NCBI GenBank assembly: GCA_031270875.1
Contig: JAISXC010000064.1
Location: forward strand, 1 to 5,280
DNA from: Desulfovibrio sp.
GTDB taxonomy: Bacteria > Desulfobacterota > Desulfovibrionia > Desulfovibrionales > Desulfovibrionaceae
Reading direction: 5' to 3'
DNA length: 5,280 nucleotides
Part shown: one piece after another, positions 1 to 5,280 of the stretch
Numbering within the stretch: the first letter of the stretch is position 1
Layout of the letters: every line of letters starts with the position of its first letter
Made by a program: the position numbers and the translations under genes
Notes under the pieces: model-generated
Database searches by the model: none
Told to the model about the DNA's origin: nothing
What the model saw: only the letters and a program-made list of their open reading frames with translations

Positions 1-1121
1 TTTTCCTCAAAGTGGACATTGAGCCGCTCATAGATGACATTGGCCACCAGGCCCGCCACTTCGCTGTTGCCGAGCTTGGTTTTGGTCTGCCCCTCAAATT
101 GCGGCTGCGGCAGTTTGACGCTGATGACAGCCGTAAGCCCCTCGCGCACGTCATCCCCTGAAAGGGGTGAGCCCTTGAGCTTTTTTGTCAGATCCGCCTG
201 ATTCTTCACATAGCCGTTGACAGCCCGCGTGAGCGCGGTACGAAACCCCACCAGATGCGTGCCGCCCTCCTTGGTGCGAATATTATTGGCGAAGGTGAGC
301 ACATTTTCCTTGTAGCCGGCATTATATTGCAGGGCAAAGTCCACGGCCGCATTTTCCACAACTCCGCCGCCGGCAATGACGGAGTGAATGCCCTGCTCTC
401 CGGAGTTGAGGTCAGCCACAAATTGTTGCAGTCCGCCTTCGGCGCGGAAAAAATGAGTCTCTCCGATACGCTCGTCCACACATTCTATGGTGAGACCCCT
501 GTTGAGGTAGGCCAGCTCTTCAAATCGCTTTTTGAGAGTTTCATAAGAAAATTCCAGTACTTCAAAAATTTCCTCATCCGGCTTGAAGCGCACCGTGGTG
601 CCGTGGCCGTCCACTTCGCCTATGACAGTCAGCTGATCCTGCGGAATGCCGCGTGAGTAATGCTGGCGGTAGCGCTTGCCGTCCCGGCGCACGGTGACGG
701 AAAGGGTTTCGGAAAGGGCATTGACGCAGGAAACTCCCACGCCGTGCAATCCGCCGGAAACCTTATAGCTGGTATTGTCGAATTTTCCTCCGGCGTGCAA
801 CCTGGTCATGACAACCTGCACCGCGGGCACACCCTCCTTGGGATGAATATCCACAGGAATGCCGCGCCCGTCGTCGCGCACGGTAACGCTGTTGTCCGCA
901 TGAAGAATGACCGTTATATGCGTGCAATAGCCCGCCATGGCCTCATCTATGGAATTGTCCACCACTTCATAGACCAGATGGTGCAGGCCGCGCGCGTCCG
1001 TGGAACCGACGTACATGGCCGGCCGCTTTCGCACGGCGGAAAGTCCTTCCATAATGGTTATGGAGGCGGCATTGTAACTGTCTTCAAAAGGCCTGACCGC
1101 TTCAAACAGGCTTTGGCTCAT
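1..1121 (-). CDS. gyrB: DNA gyrase subunit B, N-terminal part (runs off the left edge)
   Basis: Translating the minus strand from the ATG at 1121 gives 373 uninterrupted residues with no stop before the window edge. GyrB is the ATPase subunit of DNA gyrase (A2B2), which introduces negative supercoils in the cytoplasm. The GHKL ATPase fold is clear: E52 and N56 in YEVVDNSIDE, the DDGRGIP motif at 83-89, K113 in LHAGGK, the glycine-rich lid VSGGLHGVGV at 121-130, and T175 in GHGTT. The transducer domain follows, with RTKEGGTHL at 292-300 and the QTK loop at 345-347. Each of these sits ten residues later than in E. coli GyrB, so every known ATP-contact residue is present. The toprim and C-terminal parts lie outside the window. 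The start is fixed by homology, by AAGGAG four bases upstream, and by a 4-bp ATGA overlap with the dnaN stop, which implies coupled translation. ParE is the main alternative; the position after dnaN favours GyrB. Confidence 0.97.
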   Translation of the reverse strand, partial: MSQSLFEAVRPFEDSYNAASITIMEGLSAVRKRPAMYVGSTDARGLHHLVYEVVDNSIDEAMAGYCTHITVILHADNSVTVRDDGRGIPVDIHPKEGVPAVQVVMTRLHAGGKFDNTSYKVSGGLHGVGVSCVNALSETLSVTVRRDGKRYRQHYSRGIPQDQLTVIGEVDGHGTTVRFKPDEEIFEVLEFSYETLKKRFEELAYLNRGLTIECVDERIGETHFFRAEGGLQQFVADLNSGEQGIHSVIAGGGVVENAAVDFALQYNAGYKENVLTFANNIRTKEGGTHLVGFRTALTRAVNGYVKNQADLTKKLKGSPLSGDDVREGLTAVISVKLPQPQFEGQTKTKLGNSEVAGLVANVIYERLNVHFEE

Positions 1122-2275
1122 GAAACTCCTTCCTCGCTGTAATACGCCTCTTCCACAATCTTCATGGGCATTATCAGCACGACGTACTCCTGATCCTCCT
1201 TGCCGCGAACGCCGCAGGGGCCTTCCTGATCCGTCATTGTCAGCTCAACGGAAACGGAAACAAAATGTCCTATCACATTCAGAAGATGGCGCGTGTGGAA
1301 AGCTATGCGCCGCACTTCCCCTTTGAAGGAAACTTCCATGTTTTCCTGGGCTGAGCCGGTATCCTGCCCCTGCGCCGTCATCTGCACCTCAGTGTCCGTA
1401 AAATCCATATGGACGGCCGGGTCATTATCCGAAAGAAATATCTGGATGCGGCCCAAAGCCTCCATGCTTTCCTTGCGGTTCATGACGGCAAGGCTCGTAT
1501 CTTGCTGCGAAAGCTTGGCGAGAAAGACGGAATAATCAGGATACCCGTACATGGCGCGGGGCAGGGTGAAACTTTCCCTGCCGTCCATGGTGCGCAGACA
1601 GAGACGCTTGTCGGTGATGTTGAGCTCAATGTCATCCGGGCCAAGCCACTTCTTCATGTCCTGAAGATATTTTTTCTGAATAAGAAGGCCCTTTTCCGGA
1701 AGACGCGCCGCAAGTTCGTCATGCACAAACGAAAAATGGGCCATGTGGTGCCCGTCAAGACCGCAGGCGTCAACCCTGCCGTTTTCCACAGCCTTCAGGA
1801 ACAGGCAGGAAAGGCCCTCATCGTTGATGTCGTCGCTGATGCAGAAATCAACCTTGTGGAGAAGTTCCTGCAAAAAATCGCCGGACCAGGCAACGGCGTT
1901 ATTTTCCGGAAAGTCCTGGAAAGGCTGAAACCAGTCCGCATTGCTCACGGGCAATTTGTAGACGCGCCGCCCCTGTTTGAGAAGCAGATTTCCGGAGGAG
2001 TCATCAAGAGTTATTTCTATTCTTCCCGGCGGCAACTGCCGCACCAGATCGGAAAAAGCCCGCCCCTGCACCCCCGCCAAACCGGCGTCTGCAATTTCTG
2101 CCGGATAGCGGCCGGTAAACTCAATATCGGCATTTGTGGCCATGATGTGAAGGCTGCCGTCCTCGGCCTTAAGCCACAAGGAACGAAGATACGCCTGGCC
2201 GCTCTTGGCGGGGATAATGGATCCCGCCTTTTGCGCGCCGTCAATGATGTCCTCTTTGTTAACAAACAGTTTCAT
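1118..2275 (-). CDS. dnaN: DNA polymerase III beta subunit (sliding clamp)
   Basis: This 385-residue protein matches the bacterial beta clamp, a ring-shaped dimer that tethers DNA polymerase III to DNA and is the docking hub for other replication and repair proteins. The three repeated clamp domains fall at about 1-127, 128-250 and 251-385. Recognisable family segments include the opening MKLFVNKEDI, LVRQLPPGRIEI near 77-88, a GLDGHHMAH form of the usual DGHRLA motif at 172-180, LPRAMYGYPDYS at 238-249 and the C-terminal IMPM at 368-371. The ATG start is supported by AAGGA eight bases upstream. The usual clamp ends within about two residues of MPM; here 14 more residues follow, rich in Glu and Tyr, and the last codons double as the gyrB ribosome binding site. 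It lies 146 bp downstream of dnaA and overlaps gyrB by 4 bp, so it is probably in one operon with at least gyrB. Confidence 0.96.
   Translation of the reverse strand: MKLFVNKEDIIDGAQKAGSIIPAKSGQAYLRSLWLKAEDGSLHIMATNADIEFTGRYPAEIADAGLAGVQGRAFSDLVRQLPPGRIEITLDDSSGNLLLKQGRRVYKLPVSNADWFQPFQDFPENNAVAWSGDFLQELLHKVDFCISDDINDEGLSCLFLKAVENGRVDACGLDGHHMAHFSFVHDELAARLPEKGLLIQKKYLQDMKKWLGPDDIELNITDKRLCLRTMDGRESFTLPRAMYGYPDYSVFLAKLSQQDTSLAVMNRKESMEALGRIQIFLSDNDPAVHMDFTDTEVQMTAQGQDTGSAQENMEVSFKGEVRRIAFHTRHLLNVIGHFVSVSVELTMTDQEGPCGVRGKEDQEYVVLIMPMKIVEEAYYSEEGVS
1126..1131 (-). promoter_or_regulatory. Ribosome binding site of gyrB, inside the end of dnaN
   Basis: AAGGAG on the minus strand lies four bases before the gyrB ATG and within the last codons of dnaN. 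With the ATGA stop-start overlap this is a typical translational coupling arrangement. It also constrains the C-terminal residues of the clamp (the codons for Glu-Glu-Gly-Val). Confidence 0.8.
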
Positions 2276-2283
2276 ATTTTTAT

Positions 2284-2288
2284 TCCTT
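2284..2288 (-). promoter_or_regulatory. Ribosome binding site of dnaN
   Basis: AAGGA on the minus strand, eight bases before the dnaN ATG at 2275. It supports that start and an independent translation initiation for dnaN, in contrast to the coupled gyrB. It is part of the proximal copy of the direct repeat described separately. Confidence 0.75.
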
Positions 2289-2315
2289 GTTATTATGTGA
2301 TGATTTTTTGTTCCT

Positions 2316-2324
2316 TGTGAATAT
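2316..2324 (-). promoter_or_regulatory. DnaA-box-like site upstream of dnaN
   Basis: On the minus strand the nonamer reads ATATTCACA, one mismatch from the relaxed DnaA-box consensus TTATNCACA. It lies about 40 bp upstream of the dnaN start in an AT-rich stretch, a sensible place for DnaA feedback on the clamp gene. A single 8-of-9 match is expected by chance at this scale, so this is only a candidate. Confidence 0.25.
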
Positions 2325-2421
2325 GTCTAGCTGAAATTACAGTATTTTTTACAAACAATCCAGTGGTCGGACCGGGAGCGGAAGGAACGGGAGAAAGGCT
2401 GTTTCAGAGCCGGCCGGCATG

Positions 2422-3588
2422 TTACGACAGGCTTTTTTCCACTTCTGTCACTTTTGTGCACACATCTTTGTTCGTAAGCAATAATTGTTTAATTTTATTA
2501 AAAGCATAGATGATCGTGCTGTGATCTCTTCCCTCAAATTCCCTGCCGATGTCGGCATAGGTAAGCCGCAATTTTTTTCTGCAGAGATACATGGCCGTCT
2601 GTCTGGCTTGCACAAGGTCAGGGCTGCGTTTTTCACCGAGTATGTCTTCCGCGCGCACATTGAAGGCCTGGGCTGTTCTGTTGATGATTTTTTTGCAGGT
2701 GGCGGGTTTTTTCAGACCGCCTGAGGAGATAATGCGCTGTATGTCCTCCCTGGAAGTTTTTTTGTTGTGCGCGGAGATAAAAGCTTTTATTTTCAGCAGA
2801 AGTCCGTGCAGAAGACGCAGTTGCGAACAGCTCTGGGCCAGAAAGAGACACTGGTCGCGTTCAAGAGGGATATTCTCCTTTTTGCAGACAGCGCGTATGT
2901 AAAGCAGCCTCACGTCCATATCCGGCGCGGCCAGTTCCACCACAAGGCCGCTTTCCAGGCGCGAGCGCAGCCGCTCTTCCAAAAGATTCAGAGAACCGGA
3001 GTTTCCGGCGCAGGTAAAGACAGCCTGGCAATTTTTTCCTGCCGGGGAAACAGAACAGGCATCCAATATCAATTCAATGGCGTGCTGCTCGATTTTCCTG
3101 TCAGCCAGCTCCTGCATGTCGTCCAGAAGCAGGACGCTGTAATGTTGCCAGAAGTCTTCCGGCCGCAGAATCCACTGGGTATTTTCCGTGCAGAAGCGCA
3201 GGGCCTTGGCGCAGACTGTTTGTTCCGGCGGGTATTTTTTTTGGAAAACCGTTGCCAGAGTATGCAGAAGATGGCTTTTGCCAACTCCCACGGGGCCGCA
3301 AAGAGTGAAGGGGTTATAGACCTCACCCGGACTTTTGCGCGCGATTTCGGCAAGCGCGGCCAGGGGAAAACTGTTTTTGGCATTGTGCAAAAATGTCTCA
3401 AAAGGGTTTTCTTCTTGGAGCGCGGGAAAATGTGAAAGCATGGCGATGAGCGGTTGTACTGTTTCAGAGGTTTCTTCAATGCTTGCGGGCCGCTTCCGCA
3501 ACAACGAAAGCGCAATGAAGCATGATACCAATTTTTTTTCTTTGTAACAAGGCGCTATTGGCCCATAACCATTTGGTCGTGTTTGCAA
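2422..3588 (-). CDS. dnaA: Chromosomal replication initiator DnaA, short form lacking domain I
   Basis: DnaA binds origin DnaA boxes and, as an ATP-bound filament, melts the origin. The AAA+ domain III begins near residue 55: Walker A GPVGVGKS at 98-105, Walker B VLLLDDMQ at 152-159, a weak sensor I near 189-198, box VII LEERLRSR at 203-210 with arginine-finger candidate R210, and sensor II R258. Domain IV is strong: the DnaA signature IGREFEGRDHSTII lies at 347-360. At most 388 residues are possible, against roughly 440-500 in typical DnaA. The first ~54 residues do not resemble domain I, which normally self-associates and contacts the replicative helicase. The start is uncertain: the frame opens with a TTG at 3588 directly after an in-frame TGA, with no visible Shine-Dalgarno sequence. 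The next in-frame ATG is at 3441, just before the conserved part. Its place before dnaN-gyrB identifies it as the locus dnaA, though a divergent paralogue is possible. Confidence 0.9.
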   Translation of the reverse strand: MQTRPNGYGPIAPCYKEKKLVSCFIALSLLRKRPASIEETSETVQPLIAMLSHFPALQEENPFETFLHNAKNSFPLAALAEIARKSPGEVYNPFTLCGPVGVGKSHLLHTLATVFQKKYPPEQTVCAKALRFCTENTQWILRPEDFWQHYSVLLLDDMQELADRKIEQHAIELILDACSVSPAGKNCQAVFTCAGNSGSLNLLEERLRSRLESGLVVELAAPDMDVRLLYIRAVCKKENIPLERDQCLFLAQSCSQLRLLHGLLLKIKAFISAHNKKTSREDIQRIISSGGLKKPATCKKIINRTAQAFNVRAEDILGEKRSPDLVQARQTAMYLCRKKLRLTYADIGREFEGRDHSTIIYAFNKIKQLLLTNKDVCTKVTEVEKSLS

Positions 3589-3628
3589 TCAATTATTATT
3601 GTTCTTTTTTATTTTTTAGACAGAAAAA
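3584..3628. other. AT-rich tract in the divergent dnaA / peptidase gap
   Basis: About 45 bp immediately upstream of, and touching, the dnaA start is almost entirely A and T, with runs of T on the plus strand at 3605-3617. It could be the dnaA promoter core or an easily melted element. No DnaA boxes flank it in the 126-bp gap. A TTGAGG at 3633-3638 on the minus strand could be a -35 element for dnaA, but no good -10 at correct spacing can be chosen among the A runs. Confidence 0.35.
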
Positions 3629-3663
3629 TCATCCTCAAGCGCGGCCAAGGCCGGGGTCTTTGT

Positions 3664-3691
3664 TTGGCATCGGTTTAGCGCCTTGAATCAT
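3664..3691 (+). promoter_or_regulatory. Possible promoter of the M23 peptidase gene (sigma-54-like or sigma-70-like)
   Basis: Two overlapping readings exist. As a sigma-54 site, TGGCAT-N5-TAGC at 3665-3679 keeps the invariant GG and GC pairs at the standard 12-bp step, with two mismatches to TGGCAC-N5-TTGC; transcription would begin near 3691. As a sigma-70 site, TTGGCA at 3664-3669 is followed after 16 bp by AATCAT at 3686-3691, five and four matches of six. Either would leave a short leader containing the AGGT at 3703. Both are weak motif matches. Confidence 0.3.
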
Positions 3692-3702
3692 GATGGATTT
3701 TC

Positions 3703-3706
3703 AGGT
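3703..3706 (+). promoter_or_regulatory. Weak ribosome binding site of the M23 peptidase gene
   Basis: AGGT lies eight bases before the GTG at 3715 and fourteen before the ATG at 3721. The spacing favours the GTG start, although ATG is the commoner codon and the protein differs by only two residues. Confidence 0.4.
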
Positions 3707-3714
3707 AATGGTAT

Positions 3715-5277
3715 GTGTTCATGAAAAAGTATATTGCTGTTTTTTTTGTGCTTGCTTTTTTGGGTTTGACGGGAGGCGTGTTTGAGCGTCCCGCGGAGTC
3801 CGCGTCTGACATCGGGGGTGAAACTGTCCGGGAACAGGAGCAAGCCGCGGGAGCGGAAGAGCTTCGGCCGGAACAGGCTGCGGAGGCGGCGTCTCCGGAC
3901 GAAGGTGGCGCGACGGAATCTTCTGGGGCCGCGAACGGCGACGGAAACGGCACATTCGTCCCTGCGGGAGCGGGAAATGACGGGCAGATCGGGCGGGAGC
4001 ATCTCAATAATCTGGAGAGCGGAAAATCCGGAGCCGACAGCCTTGAGAAATCGGAAGAATTCGAGTCGGCGGATGTGGTTGTGCGCGGCACGATGGAGAA
4101 GGGCGACACTGTGGGCAGGATTCTGGAAAAAAACTCTGAACAGGGCACACAACCGTACATTCACGCGGCGGGACAGATTTTTTCCCCGCGTTCCTTTCGT
4201 GCAGGGCAGCCGTATATGATCGTCACGGACAGCGCCACCGGTCGTCTCAAACGTTTTGAATACGAGATAGACGCCCGCCGGCGTCTTGTGGTTGAGGGGA
4301 TCGAAAATCCCGTAGCCCGGCTGGAAGCCATAGAATACGTCACAATTCTTGACGTGGTGGAAGCCGTGATAAACGACAACATGTTTCAGGCGGTGGCGGA
4401 TATTGGGGAAAGCCCGCAACTCGCCCTGCGGCTGGCCGATCTTTTCGGGGCGGAGATCAATTTTCTCCGCGACCTGCAGGAAGGGGACTCCTTTGCCGTT
4501 TTGATCGAAAAACGGCAAAGGGAAGGAAATCCCGCCGGCTACGGCCGTATTCTGGCGGCCCGTTTCAGTAACAAGGGCAAGATATTTGAAGCTTTTTTGT
4601 TCCAGGACGGGGAACAGAGGCCGCAGCATTACAACCGCAAGGGCGAGAACTTGCGTAAAACTCTGCTTCAGGCCCCTTTGGCCTTTACGCGCGTGACGTC
4701 GCGCTTCAGCATGAATCGCCTGCATCCGGTTTTGGGTGTGCACCGCGCGCATCCGGGCGTGGATTACGGCGCTCCCACGGGCACGCCGGTGAAGGCCGTG
4801 GGTGACGGCATCGTAACGGGCAGGGGTTGGGCCGGCGGCTATGGCAACCAGATTGTCCTCAGGCATTCCGCGGGACTGGAGTCGCTGTATTCGCATCTCT
4901 CAGGCTATGCCCGCGGGATGTCCGTGTGGAACCGGGTGCGGCAGGGACAGGTGATAGGCTTTGTGGGCAGCACGGGCCTGGCCAGCGGCCCGCATCTGGA
5001 TTTCCGCCTGCGGCAGAACGGTCGCTTCATCAATCCCCTTAAGGCCGTCAACCCGCGCGGGGAACCTGTTTCCGCCAAGCGCAGGGAAATTTTTGAAAAA
5101 ATCTCGGCCGAGGAACTGTCTCTGCTGAATGGAACGAAAACTTTGGACAACTATACCACGGAAAGCCTTGTGCCGGAACATATTGTGCTGGACACGGCTC
5201 GGTCGGACAGGGTAGAGAAGGAAAAAGCGCCCTCGAAAACAGCCTCCGGAAAAAAGAAGCGGCGTAGACGGGAGTAA
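3715..5277 (+). CDS. M23-family peptidoglycan metallopeptidase with OapA/Csd3-like domains
   Basis: This 520-residue protein is probably an exported murein endopeptidase of the MepM/Csd3 type, cutting peptide cross-links in the periplasm. Residues 6-22 form one hydrophobic segment after KK, a signal peptide or membrane anchor. Residues 28-118 are a low-complexity linker rich in Ala, Gly and Glu. From about 120 (VVVRGTMEKGDTVGRILEKN) comes an OapA/LysM-like domain, then a Csd3-type second domain at about 205-325. The M23 domain spans about 325-445: SRF at 329-331, HPGVD at 346-350 giving zinc ligands H346 and D350, H394 in YSHLS, and GPHLDF at 425-430. The last motif normally reads HxH; here D429 replaces the second His. 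The tail ends in GKKKRRRR. Start: GTG at 3715 lies eight bases after AGGT; ATG at 3721 (two codons later, fourteen bases from AGGT) is the alternative. The upstream in-frame TAA at 3706 excludes anything earlier. It is divergent from dnaA. Confidence 0.92.
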   Translation: MFMKKYIAVFFVLAFLGLTGGVFERPAESASDIGGETVREQEQAAGAEELRPEQAAEAASPDEGGATESSGAANGDGNGTFVPAGAGNDGQIGREHLNNLESGKSGADSLEKSEEFESADVVVRGTMEKGDTVGRILEKNSEQGTQPYIHAAGQIFSPRSFRAGQPYMIVTDSATGRLKRFEYEIDARRRLVVEGIENPVARLEAIEYVTILDVVEAVINDNMFQAVADIGESPQLALRLADLFGAEINFLRDLQEGDSFAVLIEKRQREGNPAGYGRILAARFSNKGKIFEAFLFQDGEQRPQHYNRKGENLRKTLLQAPLAFTRVTSRFSMNRLHPVLGVHRAHPGVDYGAPTGTPVKAVGDGIVTGRGWAGGYGNQIVLRHSAGLESLYSHLSGYARGMSVWNRVRQGQVIGFVGSTGLASGPHLDFRLRQNGRFINPLKAVNPRGEPVSAKRREIFEKISAEELSLLNGTKTLDNYTTESLVPEHIVLDTARSDRVEKEKAPSKTASGKKKRRRRE

Positions 5278-5280
5278 CCT

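Larger units (their letters stand above)
2283..2326. repeat. Imperfect 16-bp direct repeat, two copies, in front of dnaN
   Basis: On the plus strand TTCCTTGTTATTATGT occupies 2283-2298 and TTCCTTGTGAATATGT occupies 2311-2326. Fourteen of 16 bases agree and the start-to-start distance is 28 bp, a little under three helical turns. The copy nearer the gene contains the dnaN ribosome binding site. The distal copy contains a DnaA-box-like site. Paired sites could bind a regulator; a local duplication is an equally simple explanation. Confidence 0.5.
2276..2421. other. dnaA-dnaN intergenic region (146 bp)
   Basis: The half next to dnaN (about 2276-2360) is AT-rich and holds the direct repeat and ribosome binding site. 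The half next to dnaA (about 2365-2400) is purine-rich on the plus strand. A perfect 10-bp palindrome GCCGGCCGGC sits at 2409-2418, three bases after the dnaA stop. It has no loop and no following T run in the dnaA direction, so it does not look like an intrinsic terminator. Read-through from dnaA into dnaN is therefore plausible; I could not pick a convincing promoter for dnaN here. Confidence 0.6.

Noticed and set aside
352..360. Relaxed DnaA box TTTTCCACA, with a second identical one at 1782-1790 and a TTTTGCACA at 3384-3392 (minus strand)
   Set aside because: All three lie inside conserved coding sequence; the first two come from the same codons for Val-Glu-Asn in gyrB and dnaN. They are scattered, not clustered, so they look like coding coincidence.
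255..1142. Plus-strand open frames of 133 and 160 codons across gyrB
   Set aside because: They are antisense to gyrB, whose minus-strand reading contains every ATPase motif of the family.
1409..2320. 303-codon open frame on the plus strand across dnaN
   Set aside because: It is antisense to dnaN over nearly its whole length, has no recognisable domain, and reflects the base composition of the real gene.
2409..2418. Palindrome GCCGGCCGGC just after the dnaA stop, considered as a terminator
   Set aside because: It has no loop and no T run follows in the dnaA direction, so it does not fit an intrinsic terminator.
3476..3523. 15-codon ATG open frame on the minus strand, out of frame with dnaA and ending 35 bp before the in-frame ATG at 3441
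   Set aside because: It could be a leader peptide if dnaA starts at 3441, but it has no clear ribosome binding site and such short frames are common by chance.
3641..3655. CGGCC-AA-GGCCG inverted repeat in the divergent gap
   Set aside because: The stem is five base pairs with a two-base loop, too tight for a stable hairpin, and no T tract follows directly; it may simply be a chance repeat.
3688..4896. 402-codon open frame on the minus strand across the peptidase gene
   Set aside because: It is antisense to a gene with clear M23 motifs and has no domain of its own; it is rich in His and Arg as expected for a shadow frame of GC-rich DNA.

Overview
The window carries the classic replication-initiation gene block dnaA-dnaN-gyrB on the minus strand. 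A cell-wall peptidase gene of the M23 (LytM-like) family is transcribed divergently on the plus strand. The gene order has no recF between dnaN and gyrB. Together with the moderately high GC content and the style of the proteins, this suggests a Desulfovibrio-like sulfate reducer (Desulfovibrionaceae or a relative). That assignment is an inference from gene order and sequence character; no database search was possible.

Layout, left to right. Positions 1-1121 (minus) hold the N-terminal 373 codons of gyrB, running off the left edge. Positions 1118-2275 (minus) hold dnaN, whose stop overlaps the gyrB start as ATGA. Positions 2276-2421 are a 146-bp gap with the dnaN ribosome binding site, an imperfect 16-bp direct repeat and one DnaA-box-like site. 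Positions 2422-3588 (minus) hold a dnaA gene that lacks the usual N-terminal domain I. Positions 3589-3714 are a divergent intergenic region, AT-rich on the dnaA side, with a possible sigma-54-type or sigma-70-type promoter on the other side. Positions 3715-5277 (plus) hold a complete gene for an M23 peptidase with an N-terminal membrane segment, a low-complexity linker and OapA/Csd3-like domains.

How the genes work together: DnaA opens the origin, DnaN is the polymerase processivity clamp and GyrB is the ATPase subunit of the topoisomerase that removes supercoils ahead of the forks. DnaA, DnaN and GyrB are encoded in the direction of transcription and are probably co-expressed, with dnaN and gyrB translationally coupled. 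The peptidase probably remodels peptidoglycan in the periplasm and looks functionally separate, sharing only the upstream region with dnaA.

I see no clearly new system. The points most worth a second look are the DnaA without domain I, the zinc-ligand change (HxH to HxD) in the peptidase, the C-terminal tail on the clamp, and the direct repeat in front of dnaN. No tRNA, rRNA, CRISPR array, insertion sequence or convincing intrinsic terminator was seen.
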